Notes under the pieces: model-generated
What the model was told of the DNA's origin: nothing
What the model saw: the letters and a program-made list of their open reading frames with translations, nothing else
Databases searched by the model: none
In this document: one piece after another, positions 50,144-58,105 of the stretch
Numbering within the stretch: position 1 is the first letter of the stretch
How the letters are laid out: every line of letters begins with the position of its first letter
From: Micromonospora echinospora
Lineage (GTDB): Bacteria; Actinomycetota; Actinomycetes; Mycobacteriales; Micromonosporaceae
Assembly (NCBI RefSeq): GCF_900091495.1
Contig: NZ_LT607413.1
Coordinates: forward strand, 7,331,001 to 7,395,000
Reading direction: 5' to 3'
Length of the DNA: 64,000 bases
Made by a program: the position numbers and the translations under genes

Positions 50144-51658
50144 TCATGGCCGGGCGAGACGCTCGTCGCCGAGGTAGAGCACGTCCACCGGAGTCTCGGC
50201 GAGGAACTGCCGCGCATCTTCCGGCGTGTCGACCATGGGCCGCCCGGCCACGTTCATCGAGGTGTTGGCGAGTATCGGCATCTCGCCGCGTTCCTCCAAG
50301 GCGGTCAGGACGGCGTGGAGAAAGGGGTGCTCGTCGACGCCGACCGTCTGCACTCGGCTCGTCCCGTCCGCGTGGACGATGGCCGGGGCCCGATCGGCGA
50401 CTTCCGCCTTGGCGGCGTACGCGTACGTCATGTACGGAGATAAGCGGCTGCCGTCGAAGAAGCGCCCCAGATCCTCCGCACGGATCACCGGCGCGATCGG
50501 CCGGTACGATTCGCGACGTTTGATCTCCTCGCTCACCCGAACCCGCACTTCATCAGTACGGGGAACCGCCAGGATCGACCTGTTGCCCAGCGCCCTGGGG
50601 CCCGACTCCGAGGCGCCGGTGTAGAGGGCGACGACATGGCCCGCAGCCAGATCATCGACCATGGAGACGACCGAAGCCTTGGTCGCCTCGATCCCGTAGT
50701 CGCGTCCGAGGTAGGGGCTGGTTGTCACCGTTCCGGGATAGCGGTTCCACACGGCACCCAGCGATTGGCCGGTGTCGGACGGCATGGACGGGATGAAGAT
50801 GTCGTCGTAGATCCCGCTGTTCGCCAGACGGCCGTTCGCCACGACGTTCATTGCGCAGCCGCCGACCAGGGCCAGGCGGGGAGAGAACGGACGGAACCGG
50901 GCGGCGACGGCCAGCAGCTCCTCCTCCCACTCCGTCTGAACGGTCGCCGCCAGTTCTCGACGCCGATCATCGGGGTTCGAGGAGTAGACGTCGCTGATGC
51001 CGTAACTCCGCCGGAGATCGTCGGCGCCGTCCAGGTGTGGCCGGTTGAACACGGCGACGTCGGCCCGGATGCGCTTGGCAAGCTCAGCGTTGTGGCTCCC
51101 GTAGGCTGACAGCCCCAGCATCTTCCCCGAGTCGGAGGCGTTGGCCATCATGTAGTCGGGCTGGACGGTGAGCTGGGTGGCGGTGCCGTACACCCGTCCG
51201 GTCAGGAAGGTGTGCTCGAGAACGGCGATGCGGTCCAGTCGGCCGTGGTCGTAAAGGTACATCGACGTGGCCCCGTCCTCCGACCAGCCGTCGGCGCACA
51301 GCACCAGGCAACTGTCGAAGCCTGATGGCAGGGCAGTGCCGATGTGGTTGAGATGATGACCGGTGACCACCGGAGTGAACTGCCGGCGGCCCATGCCGAT
51401 CGGATGGGCCAGGTCGTACTTGGCACTCCACTTGCCGACGAGCAGCTCATCGACGGCGTCCTCGTCGGCGCCGACGTAGCTGAGGGCGGCCGAGACCACT
51501 TCGTCCATCTGCTCGGCGGTGGCGGCGACATGCTTGATCCCGAGTACGCGCTCGGCCTCGAGATGAAGCAGCAGCCGGTTACCGGAGGCGATGGTCACGT
51601 TCGAATCGTGATCGCCGAAGAACACGGAGACGACGAGCCGATCGGACTGATTCAGCAT
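50144..51658 (-). CDS. NodU/CmcH-family O-carbamoyltransferase
   Basis: A 504-residue enzyme that transfers carbamoyl from carbamoyl phosphate to a hydroxyl. The N-terminal Kae1-like domain has SVFFGDHDSNVTIASG near residue 10 and the metal motif TGHHLNHIGTAL near 122. The C-terminal YrdC-like part has GASESGPRALGNRSILA near 350 and MPILANTSMNVAGRPMVDTP near 460. Relatives include the cephamycin, novobiocin and saxitoxin carbamoyltransferases. ATG at 51658 follows AGGGA. It is the last gene of the 57717-50144 operon, 50 bp after the glycosyltransferase. It predicts a carbamoyl ester in the product. Confidence 0.9.
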   Translation of the reverse strand: MLNQSDRLVVSVFFGDHDSNVTIASGNRLLLHLEAERVLGIKHVAATAEQMDEVVSAALSYVGADEDAVDELLVGKWSAKYDLAHPIGMGRRQFTPVVTGHHLNHIGTALPSGFDSCLVLCADGWSEDGATSMYLYDHGRLDRIAVLEHTFLTGRVYGTATQLTVQPDYMMANASDSGKMLGLSAYGSHNAELAKRIRADVAVFNRPHLDGADDLRRSYGISDVYSSNPDDRRRELAATVQTEWEEELLAVAARFRPFSPRLALVGGCAMNVVANGRLANSGIYDDIFIPSMPSDTGQSLGAVWNRYPGTVTTSPYLGRDYGIEATKASVVSMVDDLAAGHVVALYTGASESGPRALGNRSILAVPRTDEVRVRVSEEIKRRESYRPIAPVIRAEDLGRFFDGSRLSPYMTYAYAAKAEVADRAPAIVHADGTSRVQTVGVDEHPFLHAVLTALEERGEMPILANTSMNVAGRPMVDTPEDARQFLAETPVDVLYLGDERLARP

Positions 51659-51708
51659 GAGAATCCCTAACGGTTGGTCCAACACGACCGGACAGGTACG
51701 GCAGCCGG

Positions 51709-53202
51709 CTACTCTTTCCGGACCGAGAATGCGTGCCCCTCGGCTACCAGACTCTGTACGACGTGTTCCGGGAGACGACACGTTTCCATGGAAGGGCACA
51801 TCGTGACTTTCAACGGGTCGGAGATCGTCGCGTCGAAACTGATGCTCCGCCGCCCGCGGTGCGGATCATCGATGTGCAGGACGTCATCGGAGCAGCTCGC
51901 CCACGGCACGAGAACGTAGGAGGAGCCCTCCTCGAAGGTGAGCGGCTCCTTCATGCCGTAGGCCTCGAAAAAGATCTGCGCAACGGGATCCTGGTAGTCC
52001 GCATAGATCTTGCGCGTACCACCGAAGAGATCCCTCCGTTCGTCGATGAGCTGCTGGGTCGGTGACTTCCGCAGCGGCACGGGGTCACGGCCGGGTCGGC
52101 GGAGCATCTCCACCGTGTGCGCAGCCACGGTCTTCTCCGAGAACTCCGCCCGCGCCGCATCGAGGGCGGCGTCCTCCACGACCACCGACGCCGCCCTGCC
52201 CACCCCCTCGAGGATGGCGTCGGCCAGCAGAGCGGGGTGCACGACCGGCCCCATGGTCGACCGGTGGACCGGAACCAATGTCAGCTGCCGGGAGAACCAC
52301 TCCTGGAACCCGAAATGACCGCCCCACGCCGTCGTCACCACCTGGTTACCGTTGACCAGGGACGCCAGCACGGAGGAGCCGAAGTTCTCATCGGAGTGCA
52401 AGGTCGGCGACACGAGCACATGAGGCTCCTGGTGCACGTCGTAGAACAGCCAGTCTCGTGGTTTGACCCCGTGCCACGTCACCGTGTCCGCCATGCCCAG
52501 CGATTCGGCGAGCCCCCGCAGGTACGTGCCGTAGTCCGCGGATTCGAGCCCCATGTTCGGGCTACCGAGATTGTCCTCGCCGCCGTACACGTCCAGGCCG
52601 ACTCTCGGCGCGTCGTCGTAGAAGGTGCGCAGGATCCACAGGGCGAACAACAGGGTGTGCAGATTCTTCTGCGCGGACACGCGCCCGATGTAGGCCAGCC
52701 GCGCAGGCCCGGGCCTCGCGTGCCTTTTTTCGCAGGCAACTTTGAACTGGTCCACCAGCGGAAACGGGATCACGCAGACCTGGGCGTTGGGGAAGGATCG
52801 GCGGGTCGCGACTGCCTCCGCATGACAGGCCGTGACGAACACGTCCTTCTCGGTCAGGACGTTCGCCAGCTCACCGAAGGCGTGGAAGCCTTCGGTGGCG
52901 TCCCCCTGAACGTAGATGGTCATCGGCGCGGCTGCCTTCATCCGCGTCCGGAGAAGGAGCGCGGTCCGTACCGTCCCCGGCGTCACGGAGGTGATGACGA
53001 TGCGCTTCAACCAGGGGGCGGAGGCCAGCAGATCCTGCTCGATGGCCGATGGCAGGGGTACGCAGAGAATCCGAACGGTCTCCTGCCGGGAGCGGCCGAT
53101 GGCGGTCCAGACGTTCTCGATGGCCGGGGTGATTTCCTGAAGGCTCCACCACCAGTCTTTCTCCCGCGTGGTCAGCACCAAGATGTCGTCCTCGCTCGAC
53201 AC
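51709..53202 (-). CDS. GT4-like family glycosyltransferase
   Basis: A 497-residue GT-B protein. RLAYIGRVSAQKNLHTLLFAL near residue 165 is the start of the nucleotide-sugar domain. VTWHGVKPRDWLFYDVH and the downstream HSDENFGSSVLASLVNGN (E-x7-E-like region) are GT4 hallmarks. A C-terminal extension of about 100 residues (after FGGTRKIYADYQDP) is unusual. The GTG at 53202 with AGGAAG 5 bases upstream is preferred over a GTG 4 codons earlier that lacks a site. It probably adds a sugar to the cluster-2 product; donor unknown. Confidence 0.82.
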   Translation of the reverse strand: MSSEDDILVLTTREKDWWWSLQEITPAIENVWTAIGRSRQETVRILCVPLPSAIEQDLLASAPWLKRIVITSVTPGTVRTALLLRTRMKAAAPMTIYVQGDATEGFHAFGELANVLTEKDVFVTACHAEAVATRRSFPNAQVCVIPFPLVDQFKVACEKRHARPGPARLAYIGRVSAQKNLHTLLFALWILRTFYDDAPRVGLDVYGGEDNLGSPNMGLESADYGTYLRGLAESLGMADTVTWHGVKPRDWLFYDVHQEPHVLVSPTLHSDENFGSSVLASLVNGNQVVTTAWGGHFGFQEWFSRQLTLVPVHRSTMGPVVHPALLADAILEGVGRAASVVVEDAALDAARAEFSEKTVAAHTVEMLRRPGRDPVPLRKSPTQQLIDERRDLFGGTRKIYADYQDPVAQIFFEAYGMKEPLTFEEGSSYVLVPWASCSDDVLHIDDPHRGRRSISFDATISDPLKVTMCPSMETCRLPEHVVQSLVAEGHAFSVRKE

Positions 53203-53252
53203 GTGCTTCCTCACAATCTGATGTCGGACCTGCCTGGCCGATTCGCCCAGCT

Positions 53253-54500
53253 TCAGGTGCGGCCGGCCAGCGCCGACTTCACGGACGCATCAAGGATCTC
53301 CAGTGCCCGATCGATGTCGCCGCCGGTGACGGAGAGCGGAGGCAGGAGCTTGACGACCTCGCCGTCACGTCCGCAGGTCTCCACCAGAAGACCGCGCTCG
53401 AACGCAGCCGCGCTGATCTGGTCGGCCGTGTCGCCGTCACCGGTTTGCAGGCCCCAGGCGAGGCCACGGCCCCGGATGGTGAGCCCCGTTTCGGGATAGG
53501 AGGCCCGGATCTGTTCGAGGCCGACGGCGACGCGTTCGCCCTTGGTCCTCGTGGACTTCACCAGCTCCTCGTCGCTCCAATAGGCCCGCAGCGCCTCGGC
53601 GCCGGTCACGAACGCCAGGCTGAACCCGCGGAAGGTGCCGTTGTGCTCGCCCGGCTTCCACACGTCCAACTCGGGCCGGATCAACGTGAGTGCCATCGGA
53701 AGCCCGTAGCCGCTGATGCTCTTCGACAGGCACACGATGTCCGGCTCGATCCCGGCGTCCTCGAAGCTGAAGAAAGGACCGACGCGACCGCAGCCCATCT
53801 GGATGTCATCGACGATGAGGACGATCCCATGCCGCCGGCAGACGGCCGAGAGCTCCCGCAGCCATGGGATGCGGGCGACGTTGATCCCGCCCTCGCCCTG
53901 CACCGTCTCCACGATGACGGCGGCCGTACCGGCGAGGCCGCCGGCAGAGTCGGCCAGCATGTCCTCAAACCCGTTGGTGCCGGTGAGTTGCTGCTCGTAG
54001 GGCAGCTCCAGGCAGTGTGCGAGCGAGGTACCGGCGCTGAGGCGGACCGCCGGATTGCCGTTCACCGACAGCGCGCCCAAGGTCATGCCGTGGAACGCGT
54101 TGCGGAAGTAGGCCACCCACTTCCGTCCGGTGGCCTTGCGCGCCAGCTTGAGGGCCGCTTCCACCGCGTTGGCACCGGCGGGCCCGGGGAAGACCACCTT
54201 GTAGTCCAGCCCTCGCGGAGCGAGGATCTTCTCCTCCAGCGTCTCCAGCAGGTTCGCCTTGGCCGCAGTGAACATGTCGAGGGCGTGCGTCACCCCGTCC
54301 TGCTCCAGATAGCTGATGAGCGCCCGCTTGAGAACGGGATCGTTGTGGCCGTAGTTGAGGGTGCCGGCCCCGGCGAAGAAATCCAGATACGGTGTTTCAT
54401 CCACTCCGTAGAGCCAACTGCCCGCTGCCCGCCCGAAAACCGCCGGCCACCTCCGGCTGTAGCTACGTACCTCTGACTCGCGCCGATCGAAGATGCTCAT
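53253..54500 (-). CDS. EctB-like diaminobutyrate-2-oxoglutarate aminotransferase
   Basis: A 415-residue class III PLP aminotransferase. FDRRESEVRSYSRRWPAVF and YLDFFAGAGTLNYGHNDP are highly typical of EctB. YKVVFPGPAGANAVEAALKL and AFHGMTLGALSVNGN follow. PLP Asp is in LIVDDIQMGCGR and the Schiff-base Lys in CLSKSISGYGLPM near 270. EctB makes L-2,4-diaminobutyrate from aspartate semialdehyde. No ectA or ectC is nearby, so diaminobutyrate is likely a building block. The ATG at 54500 lies 46 bp downstream of the carbamoyltransferase-like gene in the same operon. Confidence 0.9.
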   Translation of the reverse strand: MSIFDRRESEVRSYSRRWPAVFGRAAGSWLYGVDETPYLDFFAGAGTLNYGHNDPVLKRALISYLEQDGVTHALDMFTAAKANLLETLEEKILAPRGLDYKVVFPGPAGANAVEAALKLARKATGRKWVAYFRNAFHGMTLGALSVNGNPAVRLSAGTSLAHCLELPYEQQLTGTNGFEDMLADSAGGLAGTAAVIVETVQGEGGINVARIPWLRELSAVCRRHGIVLIVDDIQMGCGRVGPFFSFEDAGIEPDIVCLSKSISGYGLPMALTLIRPELDVWKPGEHNGTFRGFSLAFVTGAEALRAYWSDEELVKSTRTKGERVAVGLEQIRASYPETGLTIRGRGLAWGLQTGDGDTADQISAAAFERGLLVETCGRDGEVVKLLPPLSVTGGDIDRALEILDASVKSALAGRT

Positions 54501-54546
54501 GAAAAATCCGCCTGTCGCGCGTCGTGGTGTGGCTTTCGTGATCGCG

Positions 54547-55506
54547 TCACAATTTCCCCGTTGCCCACAGCAGTGCTGACGCGGCGGCGGACGCCTTGTG
54601 GTATGCCTGCCTCGGCACGAGCGACGTGGCGCTGGCCCCGTCCAGGACGTCGGAGGTCACCTCTTGGCCCCGGACCGCGGGCAGATCGTGCATGAACACT
54701 GCTTCGGTCGAGCCGGAGAAGCGCCTCATCGTGTCCTTGGTGACGGCGAACGGGGCGAATTGGGAAAGCCATTCCGGGTCCTGGCGTGCCTCGCTCATCG
54801 AATGCCACCGTGCGGTGTAGACAGCGTCCACCGGATCCGGCGCGTCCGGCAACGTGGCATGCTGGCGAACAACGTCTTCACCCCGTACGGCATTCAGTGA
54901 ATCGATTTCTCCCGCGGAAAATCCCAAGCCGTCCGGGCTGTACACGTCGAGGCTCTGGAACGGCATCTTGCAGGAGAGCAACGCCAGCGCCCGAGCCGTG
55001 TTGTTCACCTCACCCAGATATGCCAGGCGAAGATTCTCCACCTTGCCGAAATGCTCGCGCAGCGCACAGAGATCTGCGATCGCCTGAGTCGGATGCTCCT
55101 CGTAGGTAAGGGCATTGATCGTTGCCGGCACATGGACGGCCAGGTCAGCCAATTCGTGCTGCGGACCGTTGGTGCGGGCGACGACGACGTCCAGGTGGTT
55201 CGCCAGAATGGCACCGGTATCGATCCACGTCTCACCGGTCGAGATTTGGATGTCGTCCTTGCTCAGATGCAGCATGTCGCAGCCGAGGGTGAGCCCGGCG
55301 CCCCAGAACGACAATCTGGTCCGGGTCGACGGGGCGGTGAAGAGCAGGCCTAACCGCGTTCCGGCCAGCCTGCCCGCGAAATTCTGCGGCGTCTGTCCGT
55401 ATCGAAATGCGGTGTCGCTGATCTCCGAGACGTCTTCCGTGCTGAGGTCCGCCAAGCTCAACATTGCTCTGCGGTTCGGATGTCTAGCAATCACTGAAAC
55501 CACCAT
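54547..55506 (-). CDS. Ornithine-carbamoyltransferase-like enzyme
   Basis: A 319-residue aspartate/ornithine carbamoyltransferase-fold protein. FTAPSTRTRLSFWGAG near residue 57 is the carbamoyl-phosphate site. YEEHPTQAIADLCAL near 140 is the second signature. At the amino-acid site HCLP of true ornithine enzymes is replaced by MHDLPAVRGQEV, and the SMG loop reads ARWHSMSEARQ. The altered residues suggest an amine substrate other than ornithine, for example diaminobutyrate. The start is uncertain: TTG at 55527 overlaps the upstream stop, ATG at 55506 was chosen, ATG at 55467 is possible. It lies between amidinotransferase and EctB-like genes. Confidence 0.85.
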   Translation of the reverse strand: MVVSVIARHPNRRAMLSLADLSTEDVSEISDTAFRYGQTPQNFAGRLAGTRLGLLFTAPSTRTRLSFWGAGLTLGCDMLHLSKDDIQISTGETWIDTGAILANHLDVVVARTNGPQHELADLAVHVPATINALTYEEHPTQAIADLCALREHFGKVENLRLAYLGEVNNTARALALLSCKMPFQSLDVYSPDGLGFSAGEIDSLNAVRGEDVVRQHATLPDAPDPVDAVYTARWHSMSEARQDPEWLSQFAPFAVTKDTMRRFSGSTEAVFMHDLPAVRGQEVTSDVLDGASATSLVPRQAYHKASAAASALLWATGKL

Positions 55507-55523
55507 CTCAACTGTTCTTCGGG

Positions 55524-56660
55524 TCAATCCAGATAGTTCTCGGGCCCGCCGTCGCGTACCGTGTCCAACGTGACGCAGTGGAAGCCGCCGCCGAGCACCC
55601 GGGAATGACGCAAGCGGCGCGGCACGACCGTGATTCCCTTGGCTTCCAGAAGACGTATCAGGTTCGTCTGGTTACGATCGACAACGGCCATGTCCGGGCT
55701 GACCATCAGGAGGTTCATCCCCACCCACGGTGTGCTCAGCGTGCGAGGGAGCAGCGGTGCCACCGGCTCCTCGATCGGCGGGCACCAGATCACGTCCCAG
55801 CCGCGCAGCACCTCCGGAACGGTGTCCGGCCGGACGCGCGCGGGGTTGAGCAGAACAAGGCCCGGGCGCAGGAAGCAGATCGTGCTGTCGATGTGCGTCC
55901 CCTGGTAGAGGCCGCGCAACGGGTGCACGCGGATATCGCCGAGCAGTTGCAGGGCCGATTGCAGCCAGCGCAGGCCGATCTCGTTGCCGCTGCGCGACAC
56001 CTGGTAGAAGACGTCACGTCCGAGCCGGACGACATTGGCCGCCTCGAACGCCGGCTCGGCCTCGCCGAGCACCGGGGCGCCCTTCGCGTCCGTGAGGTAC
56101 AGCTCGTCACGCAACTGGGGCCGGGGGGCGCCCAGCCAATGCGCACCACGCAACAGGTAGTCCTGGAAGAGGGGCCGCAAGTTGGACAGCTCGTGGTAGC
56201 GGGACCGCGACGGGCTGGGCGCTTCGATGATGGTTGACCCGATGACCAGCGCGAGGTCGCGCGGGCAGTACGAATGACGCCCCGGGCTGCGCCAGCCCGG
56301 GCCGCCGACTTCCTCATCGGGGTCGGCCGCCGGCGGCTGGTGCACGACGATCCCCATGTCGCGGAGGGTCGTCACCAGGTCGGCGAGATCCTCATTGCTT
56401 TCCTCGATGACCTGGTCCGGGAAGCGCCCGCCCACCCGTTCCCGTTCGGCGGGCGAGAGCTCGGGATAGTCGTTGAGCCATGCCGAGACATCGGTCTGCG
56501 GCGGAACCCCCGCGTGAGTGGCGTCTCCGACGACGACCTCACGCAGCGTGGTGAACTCATCCCAGGAGTTCACCACAGGCAGCCGATGCTCCGGCGATCG
56601 CGATGCTGCTGGTTCGGCGATGCGGTCGGCTGTGGACTGCTCGCCTGACAAAATTGCCAT
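55524..56660 (-). CDS. Glycine/arginine-type amidinotransferase
   Basis: A 378-residue enzyme of the L-arginine:glycine/lysine/inosamine amidinotransferase family. PVVNSWDEFTTLREVVVGDA near residue 28 is the family opening, PRDLALVIGSTIIEAP near 132 and GTHIDSTICFLRPGLVLLNP near 256 (catalytic His and Asp region). HSRVLGGGFHCVTLDTVRD near the end contains the nucleophilic Cys. It moves an amidino group from arginine to an amine, giving a guanidine. ATG at 56660 with AGGAG 9 bases upstream. Second gene of the operon, followed with overlap by the carbamoyltransferase-like gene. Confidence 0.92.
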   Translation of the reverse strand: MAILSGEQSTADRIAEPAASRSPEHRLPVVNSWDEFTTLREVVVGDATHAGVPPQTDVSAWLNDYPELSPAERERVGGRFPDQVIEESNEDLADLVTTLRDMGIVVHQPPAADPDEEVGGPGWRSPGRHSYCPRDLALVIGSTIIEAPSPSRSRYHELSNLRPLFQDYLLRGAHWLGAPRPQLRDELYLTDAKGAPVLGEAEPAFEAANVVRLGRDVFYQVSRSGNEIGLRWLQSALQLLGDIRVHPLRGLYQGTHIDSTICFLRPGLVLLNPARVRPDTVPEVLRGWDVIWCPPIEEPVAPLLPRTLSTPWVGMNLLMVSPDMAVVDRNQTNLIRLLEAKGITVVPRRLRHSRVLGGGFHCVTLDTVRDGGPENYLD

Positions 56661-56739
56661 GTGGTGCGCTCCTGGTGTTCGTCGGTCCCGGGGCAGTGCG
56701 CAAACGGTCGTGCGACGGTCTACCGGCCAGCCGGGGTGG

Positions 56740-57717
56740 TCAGGCCGGTATCCGCTGACCCCAACGGCGGAAGGTCAAAGCGGATCCGCAGATCATGGTC
56801 CGCATCAGCCAGCGGTCCGTACCGTCGAAACGGGCGGTGAACGGCGTGCGGGCGTGAACGACCCGCTTGTTGTCGAACAGCAACAGGTCGCCCTGTTCCA
56901 TCACGTGCGAGATGGCGACCTCGTCCAGACCGATGCCCAGCTGGCGAAGCGCTTCTGCCGCGTCTTCGTCGGCCGCGTCGATTGGCTCGAGGTGATGCGT
57001 GTCGTAGGCGATCTCCGGTGCCGACTCCGACCCGGAGATGATGGCGAGAGGGCGCATCGGCGTGTCGCCGGGCAGCACGTGCGCGGGATCCGGGCGCACA
57101 TGAAAGCGCGGCTCCCGCAGCGTCGCCATCAGGTCCGGTGCAAGCTGGACGTCCTTCACCTGGGCGTACATGGACGCCCCGGAGGGATCGCCCCGGAGGC
57201 AGAGCAGGCCGGCGTAGTCGCATCGATCGTCACGGAAGCTGTCCTCGCAGTGCCAGTCGAGCATCCCGGTGCTGCTCTGGCTGGTCTGGGTGAACTCCAT
57301 CTTGCGCACCGGGACCATGTTCTGAACGATCCGGCCGTCGTAGAGGCTCGCGTAGTTGAACGGCTCCCCAAGCATGACCGTCACGCTGGTCAGCAGCAGA
57401 GCGGCACCTTGCGCCTCACCGACAGGCGGCATCCACGGGGCCGTCGCGGTGGCGGGGAGCGTCACCCCCTCAGGCAGAAGTCCGCGCAGGAGCACGACGT
57501 CGCCGTCCGGTGCGTAGCGCCGGTACTCGATGACCTGACGGCGCAGGCCGGACGGCAGGAGGGGGGTGACCTCCAGTGCCAGATCGACGAATTCGTCCGG
57601 CGTGAACGCGGCCAGGTCGCGGTTGTCGATCACTTTCTCGATCGAGTCCCAAAGGTCTTTCGCCTCGTGCGGCTGCATTCGGTAGCTCGGTGTCGGTGGT
57701 TTCGTAACCGAATCCAC
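56740..57717 (-). CDS. VioC-like Fe(II)/2-oxoglutarate amino-acid beta-hydroxylase
   Basis: A 325-residue clavaminate-synthase-like oxygenase. GMLDWHCEDSFRDDRCDYAG near residue 160 contains HxE. LLLFDNKRVVHARTPFTARF near 285 holds the distal His, and DRWLMRTM supplies the 2-oxoglutarate Arg. It matches arginine 3-hydroxylase VioC and relatives segment by segment, including YAGLLCLRGDPSGA. GTG at 57717 has GGAG 5 bases upstream and is preferred; the frame stays open to a GTG at 57795. First gene of the long operon and probably hydroxylates arginine, a guanidino amino acid or diaminobutyrate. Confidence 0.87.
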   Translation of the reverse strand: MDSVTKPPTPSYRMQPHEAKDLWDSIEKVIDNRDLAAFTPDEFVDLALEVTPLLPSGLRRQVIEYRRYAPDGDVVLLRGLLPEGVTLPATATAPWMPPVGEAQGAALLLTSVTVMLGEPFNYASLYDGRIVQNMVPVRKMEFTQTSQSSTGMLDWHCEDSFRDDRCDYAGLLCLRGDPSGASMYAQVKDVQLAPDLMATLREPRFHVRPDPAHVLPGDTPMRPLAIISGSESAPEIAYDTHHLEPIDAADEDAAEALRQLGIGLDEVAISHVMEQGDLLLFDNKRVVHARTPFTARFDGTDRWLMRTMICGSALTFRRWGQRIPA

Positions 57718-57954
57718 TCCTTCTCCATTCTCTCTCGCAACGTTCTGCTCCAGTTTCATGTCCGCGAACACATTCCGGTACTCGCCTGGATCCACCTTCC
57801 GAATTTCGCGGACGGTGTTACTTGAAGCCGTCGTCCGTTCGGTGGTCGGCGTCTGGCTCGCCGCGCTCGCAGTCCGCCGCCATCACGTCAATCCTCGGCG
57901 GCGGACGTCCCGGCTCACCGGCCAACGTCTCGGCTCGATCGTGGCAGCCGTGAG

Positions 57955-57981
57955 TACACCGAAGCTACATTGGACATACAC
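57955..57981 (-). promoter_or_regulatory. SARP-type operator: three TACA repeats at 11-bp period
   Basis: TACAC at 57955, TACAT at 57966 and TACAC at 57977. They lie in the 388-bp divergent region between the VioC-like operon and the SARP gene, which has no other gene. Aligned with 49820-49846, the pattern TACAC-N4-G-N-TACAT-Y-GGACATAC is common to both. It may drive the long operon and possibly autoregulate the activator. Confidence 0.7.
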
Positions 57982-58105
57982 CAACTCTGGTGAGGGCCAG
58001 ATCGATCCTTCCGAGTCTCAGGGCATGGTCTTTCTGTTTCCAGGCTGTTAGGTTTAGCTAAGGGTGTAATGACCAGTAGCGATATGGCTTTTCCGGGGGA
58101 GTGCC

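Noticed and set aside
53253..54500. Ectoine biosynthesis locus
   Set aside because: Only an EctB-like gene is present; no EctA, EctC or EctD is nearby and the neighbours are secondary-metabolite genes.
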